Part shown: positions 1-8,830 of the stretch, piece by piece
Layout of the letters: every line of letters begins with the position of its first letter
Numbering within the stretch: the stretch's first letter is position 1
DNA from: Ophiosphaerella korrae
Lineage: Eukaryota > Ascomycota > Dothideomycetes > Pleosporales > Phaeosphaeriaceae
Assembly: GCA_028456385.1 (NCBI GenBank)
Contig: JALNQF010000775.1
Coordinates: forward strand, 1 to 14,406
Direction of reading: 5' to 3'
DNA length: 14,406 nt
Made by a program: the position numbers and the translations under genes
Notes under the pieces: generated by a model
Told to the model about the DNA's origin: nothing
Databases searched by the model: none
The model's input: only the letters and a program-made list of their open reading frames with translations

Positions 1-345
1 TAACTAATACTTTAATTAGATTCTTATCTATCTATTAATACTTATATACCTCGTAATACTCTAATAAGAGCTAACTAATAATTAAGTTAAGTAACTAACT
101 TGTTTATTAACCTCGCCCGTCTTATAGAAGCTTACTTGCCCTTATTACTTTTACCTAGTTCTAAGGTCTTAATATTATCCTAATAGAGTATTATAACTAA
201 TACTTTAATTAGATTCTTATCTACTTATTAATACTTACATACCTTGTAATACTCTAATAAGAGCTAACTTATTTATTAACCTTGCCCGTCTTATAGAAGC
301 CTACTTGCCCTCGTTACTCTACTTAGTTCTAAGATCTTAATAACT
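1..345. repeat. Tandem duplication, two diverged copies
   Basis: Copy one runs from 1 to 193 and copy two from 194 to about 345. Both begin with the same 20 bases (taactaatac, then tttaattaga) and then follow each other through the CGCCCGTCTTATAGAAG block near 113 and 285. The copies differ by an extra segment of about 24 bases in copy one (roughly 77-102) and otherwise mainly by C/T or G/A transitions, for example ctcg/cttg, gaagctt/gaagcct and aaggtctt/aagatctt. That substitution pattern fits mutation by RIP after duplication. Confidence 0.8.
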
Positions 346-1060
346 CTTAGACCTATAGAGGTTCGACTTAAAATAACTAATAAAACAATTATAATAAATC
401 TTAAACTAAAGTACTAAGAACTTAGTATTATAATTACTTTTATATAAACTCTTAGTTAGCTATAAGCTAGCCTTAGGCCTACTATAAGTATCTAATATAT
501 ATACTATTCTATATTAAGTATATCTATTTAGTATACTATACCTCTTTTTAATTACGTTTAGTCTAATAATATAGAGTAAGCTAAGTTATAAATAGCTAAT
601 AGAGTAGCCTAAAGGCTAAATAACTAGATAGATACTATATATACTTAAAGGTATAGAGCTCTACGCTTTAAGACGTAGTATAAGAGAAAAGAGGGCTATT
701 ATTATAAGTACTTTATCTTCTTACCTAAAACTTCTCTTAAAGCTTCTCCCTTTAAACCTCTCTTTAAGCTCCTTAAGTACTCCTAGAATTACTCTTAAAG
801 CTACTTAGAATTATATACGCTCTTTAGATATATAAACACCTCTATAAGTATATAAATCTCTTTAGGATTTATCTTACTTTATTAATATACCTATTATTCT
901 ATTATATCTAACTCCTACTAAATACTCTTTATAACTAGTTAAAAGATAGGCGTAGTTTTACTAGTAACTATTATCTTATAAGAGCTAATATTTTATAATT
1001 TTAGTAAGATACTTCTTACTAGAATATACCTTTTAAATCTTACTTAGAAGCTTCCTAAGA
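1..1060. repeat. AT-rich tract with RIP-type composition (remnant of repeated DNA)
   Basis: The stretch is dominated by TA steps, while CA and TG dinucleotides are very scarce on reading through it. No frame is open for more than a few dozen codons. Depletion of CpA/TpG with excess TpA is the known product of repeat-induced point mutation, which changes C to T mainly in CpA context in duplicated DNA of Pezizomycotina. The parent element cannot be recognised: I see no LTR pair, terminal inverted repeats or protein motif. It probably represents a heavily mutated transposon or other repeat, but that identity is inference. The bias weakens from about 1060 rightwards. Confidence 0.8.
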
Positions 1061-1763
1061 GGTGTTACAAGTTTCTCCTGTCTTAGAGGTAGTTATGCTA
1101 AATTTTACGACTTTATACAATACTAATCTTTAGGTAGTAGTATTTGTTAATTAGTCACGATCGAGATTGCGTAAATAGGCCTTAGCTGTATAAAGAGCGC
1201 TCTCCTAAAGACTCTATAGTACTACCTTTACAAGAGATAGCTATAGGAGGTAAAAGAGTAAGAGTTATAGTTAGGTGTCTAGGGTATTTATACTAGTCTA
1301 CTAAAGTTAGGCGTTTTAGATGTAGTTAGGCCGTAAGAGGAGTTAGGCTAATAAGGGTATGTCGGCTAAATCCCTAACTTAGGCGCAGCAACTACAATAA
1401 TGCAAACCAATAAACCTAAGTTCAAGACGCGTCGAAGATGAGCTAGCATGTACCCCTACGATTTTAACCTAATTAAAGTTTCAAGTATATCGGAACGATA
1501 TCAACATACATAACCTAGCGTCTTCCTAGATCAATATAGAAAAGCTCTATAAGGATACAGGTGTTACAGCGAATATCCGCAGCACGGTTAGATCTATCAA
1601 CAAGTATAAGAATTGGTAGACTTCCTCAAGAGGCAGCGCATTAACTTGTTGTATTATTCTTTCCCAATAAACACTAACACCTTGTCGAAACTTTACAATA
1701 TCCACTACGCTCAAAGTCTTGAAGCTAAATAGCTCGACTACTGGCCCTACAGACACTCGCCTA
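1061..1763. other. Transition zone, no assignable gene
   Basis: Base composition moves from extreme AT-rich to nearly balanced. From about 1390 several plus-strand frames can be read for long stretches with stops only at codons that RIP could have made from Gln, Trp or Arg. One such frame, through 1617-1800, joins the N-terminal end of the AAA ATPase pseudogene, so the last 200-300 bp may be its degraded 5' part. A competing frame over 1480-1800 reads equally well, so no product can be named. No promoter, RNA gene or mobile-element terminus is convincing here. Confidence 0.4.
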
Positions 1764-4271
1764 AGCAGCCCTAAGCAGCTGTTGAGTAAGGATACTATCG
1801 CGTTGCGCATTGCTTAGCAAATAGTTGATGCTATTAGGGTAATCGCAGCTAGGAAGGCGTTATCCAAACCTACCTCTGCGCCCAAGACTCCTAAGAGTCT
1901 AACTAAGGACAACCCCAACCTTGAGGAAGCTAAAAGCTAAGCGTCGAAGTTAGCATACAAGAAAGTAGATAAAGTGTAAGTATTTAAAGAGTCGTAGCTA
2001 GATTTAACTAACGTTTTTGAATTATAGCTAGGATGTAGAAGCCTACAAATACAAGATTGCTGATCCTGTAGCAACCGGAGACGTGAATAAACTAGAGTAA
2101 TATGTGTTTGTAGTTCGTGTTTGAGTTGGTAAGCGTGGCGTTCTATACAATGACTTCTACTTCTAATAATTAACGACTAGACAAAACAACCAAGGATACC
2201 ACTTCGTATATTGACATCAAATCCGAGCCGTTGCGAGATTTTCTTGGGACTATTCTTCGAAATGTCCGCGGGATTTCGCTTGCAGAGGATATGCTTTCAG
2301 TATAACAATCCTAGTAGAGTTTACTCATTCTTAAGTTTGAAGGCTTATTGTTTGCGTAGATTAAACAGAACGTCTTATATTATTTCCTTCCAAATCTAAA
2401 CTCGTACCACAGTCATGAAGACGACGGAAAGAACGTCGTAAAGCATCTGAGCCTCTTGACCAACTATCTCAACGCTACGTATAAGTCGACTACCGAACGT
2501 CTCTTCCCCTAACTTAGGAGAGGGGAGATTACGTATAACTTGCTCTAGGCTCTGTTTAAGCCTGGCTTAAATGTTTATTCTATCTATCCAGGCACTCGCG
2601 CTGGAAGATGCTTTAGATACATCCACGAGGAAGAGATAGTGGATCCAAATGGTTCTGCATACTTCCGCGTTGAGGGTCGCTATTTGGATTTTGATGGGAA
2701 AAAGATTGGAGAAGCTATTAGATAGACAAAGATTGAAAAGTTTCGGGGAACGACCCAAATCAATGCCCTGACGACATATCCTCTTCAATTTCACCCTAAC
2801 CCGGATAGAATCAGGAATGATATGATTCACCATGGCCGCACTTTCCTTTCCCTGAGGGGAACTCACTGCAAAGCATATGAAGGCGAGGCGTTCCGGACCG
2901 ACGATGAAGGCAACATGCACATTCACCATGTCAAGAGCAGAATCATGATCGATGCTGTCGGATTTCACGAATGTAACCCCAAATACCCTAGGCGACGGGT
3001 TAACGAGAAGAGACCAAATACTTTGGACCTTCTCTCTTTTGGGTCATCCCGTGTGGATGAGAACAGCCAAGTTAAATACGTAGATATTGACCCGGAGCAA
3101 TTGGACGATGATGAGTTGATTTTGTTCAATCCGACGGTGTTAGGCTTCAGCCTTAAAGAAAAAAAGATTCTGTTTGTTACTGCGAACCCACAAAACCGAT
3201 ATTGTACTGACAAGATATAGTGGAGTTTGCCGTCGCCAACATCCGCGATATTCAATAGGGTTTGGCTCTATTCAACAATGTAAGGATTCCTGACGAGAAA
3301 AAGGTGATTATTCAGGGGCTTACCGAGTCTTACTTAAACCGGAGCCCTGGCGATTCCTTTGACGATTTTATAGAAGGCAAGGGACGCGGACTCGTTTCCT
3401 TGTTGCAGTGCGTTACCCTTCGTGCTTACTAATTGTCTTACTTGTAAGCTATAGTGGGCCGCTAGGTGTTAGTAAAACTTTAATAGCCGAGGCGATTGCG
3501 GAAAACTACTAAACACTACTGTACTCAGTAAGTATCTTTAACCCGGCGATTCTAGCACCTACTGATTAATTAGATTGCTGCTAGAGAGTTAGGCACTGAC
3601 TCGGCGAAAGTGGAAGGCCTCCTATCTGTTGTGTTCAAGATGGCAGGCCGCTGGAACGCCATTGTGCTTATTGATGAAGCAGACGTATTTTTAGCACAAC
3701 GCACCGTTGGCAATACCGCCAACAACTCTCTTGTTTCCGTATTCTTACGTCAACTCGAATACTACCAGTGAGTCTTGTTCCTGACGACAAACCGAATTCG
3801 GACCTTCGATGAAGCGGTTGCAAGCAGGATCCATTACGGAATTAAGTACAGCGTGTTAGGCGTCAAAGCGCGGAGGGAAATATGGAAGAGGTTCCTAGCA
3901 AAGGCAAGCAACAAAAAGAAAAAATGCGAAATACAGTTCAGACGACCTTGAAGATCTCGCGAAACACGAACTGAACGGACGAGAGGTAAGTCGTTCCTGC
4001 CGCGGCACTCTGCCGTGCTGACGCTCTAATACAGATTAAAAATGCAGTGTCAATGGCTCGGGCACTAGCTATCTATTACAACACTTGCGTGAGTTTACAA
4101 CCTCTGAACATCGCTATTAATGCGATCAAAGAATTCCGGAACGATTTTACGGCACGTTCGGGATGTACACGTAGTGCTCTGGTTATTGAGGGGCGGATGT
4201 CCTTTACTTCCCTCGATTTTACCTTTCTATTTGGATTTTGCGGAGTTGGTCTGCTATTTACTGCTGGGTAA
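1764..4271 (+). pseudogene. AAA-family ATPase pseudogene (DUF7025-type N-terminal domain plus AAA core), RIP-damaged
   Basis: The decayed protein matches the architecture of the large fungal family of cytosolic AAA ATPases with a DUF7025-like N-terminal domain. Recognisable parts are VEAYKYKIADP (from 2032), DIKSEPLRDFL (from about 2208), a long clean block 2549-3217, then VEFAVANIRDIQ (3220), FDDFIEGKGRGL (about 3361), Walker A GPLGVSKT (3456-3479), Walker B IVLIDEAD (3661-3684), sensor-1 LTTN (3781) and ELNGRE/IKNAV near the sensor-2 region. In-frame stops include 2098, 2122, 2510, 2546, 2723 and 3769, mostly where Gln, Trp or Arg is expected. Frames change near 2165 and 3940. Three introns with good splice and branch signals remain: 3408-3454, 3528-3573 and 3986-4034. 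A fourth, at about 3171-3220, is possible. Walker A has lost a Pro and the second Gly, both by transitions. Residues 1764-1950 are assigned only by continuity of frame. ATP hydrolysis by any product is not expected. Confidence 0.85.
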
Positions 4272-5386
4272 TGCTATATAGTTAATTAATCTTGCACCCA
4301 CTGGGCTAGTACATATCGATAACTATTAGCGGTCATGGCGATAATTGCTATGAAGTGATGTCTCAGCACCGCACCGTGATATTCGGCAATCACAGTGACT
4401 GAAACAGCAAAATGTTACAGGGACCGTAGGTGTATATATAAGAGTGAAGCACCCCTCCTGTAGAACATGCAACAATGAACACAATGTGTTAAAACAGGTG
4501 ATAGTTCTTTGACTGATTGTTCGGTTCGTCGATTGTCTGTCTAGACTGAGGGGCATACCGTCTGTATATATGTACGCGGCCCCGACTCCTGTCACATGTT
4601 CCTTGTCTCAGCCACCGTGATGTTTGACACCAACCTCACGTTCAAGTTGCTGCGCCAAACACGTGACCGCGTTTTCCATGGTCCCGAAAAGGTTCCACTT
4701 CCCAGCGAATTCGTGATTTCAGCCTTGTGATCAACGGTGTGAGGAGCTTAGCGATATCAGACGATTGTAGGCAGACCCCCAGACCTTGCGTGCGTTCGCA
4801 GTTAGGCATGCTCTATCTGAATCCGAATTTCAAGCGCGTACATAGAACGCGAAGAAGCTGCAAACGGTAGTTGTGTTGCAACTTGGTCGGACAAAGGATG
4901 CTGCGCTCGACGCGACCGGGGAAGTCCCCTCTGTCGGATTTTCTAGGCGCTATGTCAAGTGCTCATCTATGATGCCACTGGTGACCGCCAACTCAGTGAT
5001 TATCTCGGGAATACTATGCGCGTTCGCTGATCCCGGCGACCACGTTGTGGATAACTGCGCCTCCTTCGGAAGCTGCCGATGATGCATATGGGACAGGGGT
5101 TTGTTTATCGTGCGCGGGGAGCTGCCAATAGCCATCGATCGTCGAGTATAAGGCTTCGCGGAAGTACGCCTTGACAGCTCTGTATAGAGTCAACACTCTT
5201 GACTTGTTTTCGCACTCACCTTCTGGGTCCCCTAAGTTCCTCAAAGGCACCTGCCGGCTTGAGAAGCTGACCATCGGTGTGCCCTTCAACCTCCCATATC
5301 AGCGATCGAGATCCCCAACAGCATACCGTCGACTTGGGGCTTTTTGCCTATATACAGTCGGTCCTCTCGTCACCGACCACAGCGAC
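4272..5386. other. Intergenic region without a convincing gene
   Basis: Short open frames exist on both strands but none shows a family signature over its length. A TATA-like stretch at 4432-4441 and another near 4564-4570 are not followed by a gene. A CACGTG palindrome lies at 4660-4665. A minus-strand frame at 5014-5289 has helix-like composition but no recognised domain. A plus-strand segment at 4975-5079 weakly resembles an aminotransferase and is listed separately. The 100 bp before 5387 should be the promoter of the dead bHLH copy. They show no obvious similarity to the leader of the intact copy. Confidence 0.5.
4975..5079 (+). pseudogene. Possible remnant of a PLP-dependent class I/II aminotransferase (very tentative)
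   Basis: A 35-codon plus-strand segment reads LVTANSVIISGI, then LCAFADPGDHVV and ASFGSCR. Class I/II aminotransferases have a comparable stretch, in which a VTxG-type start of a helix is followed by LxxFxDPGDxVxVxxPxYxxY. The Gly normally expected after VT is missing here. No lysine-box, other PLP-site residues or flanking homology can be found up- or downstream, and the frame stops at 5080. If real, it is a short relic of a gene otherwise erased. Chance resemblance is quite possible. Confidence 0.18.
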
Positions 5387-6315
5387 ATGGGATTTCTCAG
5401 ACTTTACCTCCTTACCTATGGTAGCCAACACCGACTACTCCCCCACCAACAAAGCCTTCTTCTACCCCGACGCGTTCGACAAGGCCTACCTCGCTGACTG
5501 CTACACCGCATCGTCGGACCACTCTCTGGCCAGCTTCTATGACTGCGACTCTTACTTTGACCGACCCCTCTCTTCCCTTGAGGTCCCCGCACTCGGAGTC
5601 TTCGCCCCGAAGAGTCCCGCTGTCTTCAACGCCACGTTGGCGGCTGCAACCACTACCCGAGCGAACATAAACTCTTTTTACAGCCCAACGTTAAACATAG
5701 CTCCCTTCGGCCAGCTCAAGCGATTCCCATCGGGCCTCTCTTTTAACGCAGGCAGCAACGCTTTCGAATCCAGTGTATCCCCGCAGTCGAAGCATTCGCG
5801 AACCCCCTCTACAGCGACGTCCCACAACAACTCCAAGCACTAAGCTCTCCAGGACTCTCACCACGCACAACATTAAAGCGCGAGCCCACTAACGAGGGCG
5901 TCGAACTCAATAGGGAGTCAATGCCGAGGCGCCCGCAGCGGAAGCGAGGCCGGCCGCGACTTGATCGCAGCAATTCAGAAGACACCTTTTCAGCCTCCTC
6001 AAAATGCCATCGCACTAGCCGCCTACCACATAACCAGATAGAGCGCAAGTACCGCGAGGGCCTGAACTCCGAGCTTGAGAGAGGCTGAGGCGGGCGGTTC
6101 CGACACTTCCGCAGAGCGAGGAGGGTGGAGTCATGGGCCAGCCGAAACTGAGCAAAGCTATGGTGCTGACAGGTACCATTGACCACACTAAGAAGGTTGG
6201 CAAAGAGCGCGATATGTACCGAGAAGAGAATGAGAGGCTACGGAGCCTCGCACAGCAAAGCTGGAATAAAGGGAAAGCAGATTTGGTGTCGGCAAGCAAT
6301 AAAGCTGCCAGGTGA
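5387..6315 (+). pseudogene. Broken paralogue of the bHLH transcription factor at 7191-8042
   Basis: This copy resembles the intact bHLH gene along its length but needs three reading frames. Segment one (5388 to about 5830) begins WDFSDF where the intact protein begins MDFSDV and shares PMVANTDY and DHSL. About 29 of the first 49 residues are identical. The ATG at 5387 is put out of frame by one extra G directly behind it. Segment two, in a different frame, holds the AT-hook-like RKRGRPRLDR (about 5939-5968) and the basic region/helix 1 HNQIERKYREGLNSELER (to about 6083). Segment three (6085-6315) continues LRRAVPTLP, GQPKLSKAMVLTG and helix 2, then a coiled, charged tail ending in a stop at 6313. 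It has no introns, like its partner. Codons keep normal GC content, so decay was by indels rather than RIP. Confidence 0.88.
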
Positions 6316-6606
6316 CTCGAACAGCGTGACAGGACTGGGTCTACTCACCCACGTCATCACAGATCTCCATGGGGAGTTGCCTGGTGTGAGTGTATAAGTA
6401 GCAGTTGGTGCCCCTCCACACAGCATGCCTTCATTAAGTTTCCTCTAAGCAAAGGCTGTGCTTTGGATTTTGTGGTTGATTCCCTCGTTCGTGCTCGGAC
6501 AAACACATCAGCACAGATTTGAAGTTAGTTAGTCTTGCACGCTATACACCGGAGTTGTAACACCTTATGAAGGTAGAGGTTGTGGCCATAGGTATGAGCC
6601 ATGGAC

Positions 6607-6620
6607 TTTTTTTTTTTTTT
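6607..6620. repeat. T14 homopolymer run
   Basis: Fourteen consecutive T residues. Together with the T18 run about 110 bp downstream it brackets an AT-balanced segment. Such runs are common nucleosome-disfavouring tracts in fungal intergenic DNA. A poly-A tail of a minus-strand retroposed sequence is an alternative for which I see no further support. Confidence 0.9.
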
Positions 6621-6729
6621 GACATAGCAATTGTATGAATTCTGAAGGATATCGAAGAGCCAACATGGCTCCTATATAATCATTTAATGGCCCATTTCAG
6701 GAATGCGGGCTGTCCCAGAACTAGGCTCC

Positions 6730-6747
6730 TTTTTTTTTTTTTTTTTT
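6730..6747. repeat. T18 homopolymer run
   Basis: Eighteen consecutive T residues, the longest homopolymer in the window. Length may be inexact because such runs are prone to sequencing and replication slippage. Confidence 0.9.
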
Positions 6748-6971
6748 GGCCCAAAAATTGACCAAAGATGCTGTCACGGGACGATGTACCCGCCGCACAC
6801 GTGATCTTTCCATCTTCGTTTCAACGGCAGTGCTGACAGTTGCGCAACGTCAATGAAGTATGAGAATTGAGGAGAAACTTGTTGATTGCAGAGGGCAGTC
6901 AGTGCCAGCTATATACTTTATCTCTAGACCTCTCTCTACCTACTTGAGACGGGCTCGTCTGGCGATGTCGC

Positions 6972-7063
6972 ATCGCTCACTGAGCAGTTTACTGAGTAGT
7001 AATCGCTTACTGAGTAGTAACTAATCGCTTACTGAGCGGCGATCGCTTACTTGGCGGCGATCG
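6972..7063. repeat. Imperfect tandem repeat, unit ATCGCTTACTGAG..
   Basis: Units begin with ATCGC at 6972, 7002, 7024 and 7042, and a fifth partial ATCG starts at 7060. Spacings are 30, 22, 18 and 18 bp. The two last full units are nearly identical (ATCGCTTACTGAGCGGCG and ATCGCTTACTTGGCGGCG), while the first contains a partial internal copy (ACTGAGTAGTA). It lies about 130 bp downstream of the stop codon of the intact bHLH gene. Function is unknown. A minisatellite formed by slippage is the simplest reading. Confidence 0.85.
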
Positions 7064-7180
7064 TCCCTGGCAAGCTGAGCCGACGTCCCAAACTCTCCTC
7101 TGGAGGCAGACTCCAACTTTTCCTGGCAGTAAAGCTTATAAACACAAATTAATCAAAGAGCAACTCGATAAGCTCCTACA

Positions 7181-7210
7181 CAAACAAATATCAATCCTTA
7201 TATTTGTTTG
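7181..7210. repeat. Inverted repeat around the bHLH stop codon
   Basis: Arms CAAACAAATA (7181-7190) and TATTTGTTTG (7201-7210) are perfect complements separated by 10 bases. The TGA stop of the bHLH gene (7191-7193 on the minus strand) sits in the loop. The transcript could form an AU-rich hairpin at the end of the reading frame. A role in 3' processing or stability is only a guess. Confidence 0.6.
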
Positions 7211-8042
7211 ATTTGTTTGTTGAAACCTCTGCCCTCACCCTCTTAAGCTCTTTTACTACATTATCTCTTTCATGTTCAATCTTCTTAATGTAGTCGATGG
7301 CCCCTGCAAGCACCACGGCCTTGGTCGGTTTTGGCTGACCTATCACATCGGCGTCCTCAAACATCGACAGCGTCGGAACCACGCGTCTCAACCTCTCCAG
7401 TTCCGAATTCAAGCCCTCGCGGTACTTGCGCTCAACTTGGTTGTGCGGAAGTCGGTGGCTTCCGGATGTTGTTGGTGAGGATGCGGAGATGGTTGGTCTA
7501 GTGGTTGTCGAGCGGTCAAGACGCGGACGGCCTCGCTTTTGCCGGGGCCGTTTTAGTGCTGGTCCGTCAGAGATGCCAGTGGTTGAGTTTGAGTTTGAGG
7601 ACTTGTACTTGAATGTAGGTGGGCTGAAAGACGGGGAGCTCGTCCGAGGCGGCTGTGGTCCGTCGCCGCAGAGGGATGGCGTGGGAGATGCGTTTCGTGG
7701 GGAGGTGCAAATTGCGTCGAAGGGGTAGGTTAGGACAGAATGAAATGAGGGGCCGAAAGTGAAGGGTTCCAAGTGACTGGACGGTGCTAGATCTAAAGGC
7801 GACCATTGATTCGGGTTTGCGTTTCCGGCTGCGGGCAATGTCGCGTTGAAGATAGCCTGGCCTTTCGCTGCGAAGTCAGATAGTTCGATGGGGGGGAAAT
7901 CGAGAGAGTGGTCCTGAGCTGTAGTGTATGCGTCGGCGAGAGAGATATTTTCGAATGCATCTGAGTTGGGGAAGGATTCGTTTGTGGGGGGGTAGTCGGT
8001 GTTGGCTACCATTGGGTAGGAGAAGACGTCTGAGAAGTCCAT
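7191..8042 (-). CDS. Basic helix-loop-helix transcription factor with AT-hook-like motif
   Basis: An uninterrupted frame of 283 residues, intronless. Residues 1-165 are low-complexity, rich in Ser, Pro, Thr and Asn, as in an activation region. Residues 163-177 are strongly basic and include QKRGRPRLDR (168-177), an AT-hook-like core and probable nuclear-localisation signal. The bHLH spans about 199-258: basic region HNQVERKYRE (200-209) with Glu204, Arg205 and Arg208, the residue types that contact E-box DNA, helix 1 to about 221, a long loop with FEDADVIGQPKPT, and helix 2 from about 240. A charged coil follows. Tyr207 stands where most bHLH proteins have Arg, as in the SREBP class, but no membrane segment follows, so this is a soluble nuclear protein. 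It should dimerise and bind E-box or related sites. The ATG at 8040-8042 is the only plausible start. It is divergent from the Zn2Cys6 gene and faces its own dead copy. Target genes are unknown. Confidence 0.88.
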   Translation of the reverse strand: MDFSDVFSYPMVANTDYPPTNESFPNSDAFENISLADAYTTAQDHSLDFPPIELSDFAAKGQAIFNATLPAAGNANPNQWSPLDLAPSSHLEPFTFGPSFHSVLTYPFDAICTSPRNASPTPSLCGDGPQPPRTSSPSFSPPTFKYKSSNSNSTTGISDGPALKRPRQKRGRPRLDRSTTTRPTISASSPTTSGSHRLPHNQVERKYREGLNSELERLRRVVPTLSMFEDADVIGQPKPTKAVVLAGAIDYIKKIEHERDNVVKELKRVRAEVSTNKSNKYKD

Positions 8043-8751
8043 CTTGAAGACGAGCCCGGAAGAAGTTTCCTGTAGGGTTCAGGAAGAGAACGCATGGAAC
8101 AAGGAGTTGTTAGGGAGGCTGAGGCTTGTCGCTGTGCAGACGATAGCGGATGTGTCAATACGAGGCGATGATGAATATGGCTGGAATTATTTATCAACTG
8201 GATTAAGTAGCCAACAAACTTTGAACTGGGTCCTGGTCGCCTAGCTCTCAAACTCTTATTATACTTCGCAAGCCTTCCATCGACGATCACGATCGTTAAC
8301 CTTCTCGGTTCTTGTATGTTCAAACCTGGTCAAAACCTGCAGACCCTCGTTCGTTTCCCCGCCTCGGCGGGTTCGGTGGGGAAGACTGTGCGGCAGCCTA
8401 GAACCGCATCAACCGAACATAGTCAAGGGGGTGCATGACCTCCAACACCCGTTTTCGTTTTCAGAATCGAAGCTTCTGCATTTTCATCGTAGTCGCATGG
8501 TCTTCTTCCGGGCCTTGAATATGAGGAAATGCGTGGGTATGCAAGTATCTTGGATAAACGCATGTCTGGCGAGTGGTCTTCCGCCATGGGCTGCATGTTC
8601 CTCAGGTTTTCCTCACCTCTGGTCAGGCTGCAGGTTGGGATCTCTGCGGAAAGCACAAATCTTCAATACTCGAAAGTGACATGCAGTTTTGATAGCGCGA
8701 GGTAAAGAAGGTGCGTGGCGGTCATCCTGACCAAACCCTCGCCCGCGAGCG

Positions 8752-8805
8752 CCCCGAGCGCACCGAGCGCACCGAGCACACCGAGCACACCGAGCGCACC
8801 GAGCA
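8752..8805. repeat. Six tandem copies of a 9-bp unit, CACCGAGC(G/A)
   Basis: The units are CCCCGAGCG, CACCGAGCG, CACCGAGCA, CACCGAGCA, CACCGAGCG and CACCGAGCA. The block lies 114-167 bp upstream of the preferred Zn2Cys6 start. In one frame it would code for repeated Glu-Arg/His-Thr, but that frame has no other protein-like features, so it is treated as promoter minisatellite. Confidence 0.92.
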
Positions 8806-8830
8806 GCCTGTCACCTGGCACACGTTATTT

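Larger units (their letters stand above)
6316..7190. other. Spacer between two tail-to-tail bHLH copies
   Basis: No open frame with protein-like character is present. The region serves as the 3' side of both convergent copies. It contains a T14 run, a T18 run, a CACGTG at 6798-6803, an imperfect 18-30 bp tandem repeat (6972-7063) and a small inverted repeat at 7181-7210. A short hairpin, gagcc-aacat-ggctc, lies at 6657-6671. Confidence 0.6.

Noticed and set aside
355..368. GGTTCGAC as the T-loop of a tRNA
   Set aside because: No matching acceptor, D or anticodon stems can be formed around it.
1560..1681. GGTGTTA at 1560 and TAACACC at 1675-1681 as ends of a solo LTR or small inverted-repeat element
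   Set aside because: Only seven bases match, there is no target-site duplication, and a plus-strand frame runs through it towards the ATPase pseudogene. GGTGTTACA at 1061 and its complement at 6556-6564 were also considered as element ends and dropped for the same reasons.
1547..1810. Minus-strand open frame of 87 codons
   Set aside because: RIP-type stops are created on the plus strand here, leaving the other strand artificially open. No domain is visible.
3769..3800. GTGAGT at 3768 as an intron donor in the ATPase pseudogene
   Set aside because: The downstream codons VLFLTTN are the conserved sensor-1 strand, so the sequence is exon. The TGA most likely replaces TGG.
5014..5289. Minus-strand open frame of 91 codons with a helix-like middle
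   Set aside because: No recognisable family, no ATG context, splice or promoter support. It overlaps other equally open frames.
7426..7728. Plus-strand open frame of 100 codons
   Set aside because: It is the antisense of the intact bHLH gene and follows from its GC-rich codon pattern.
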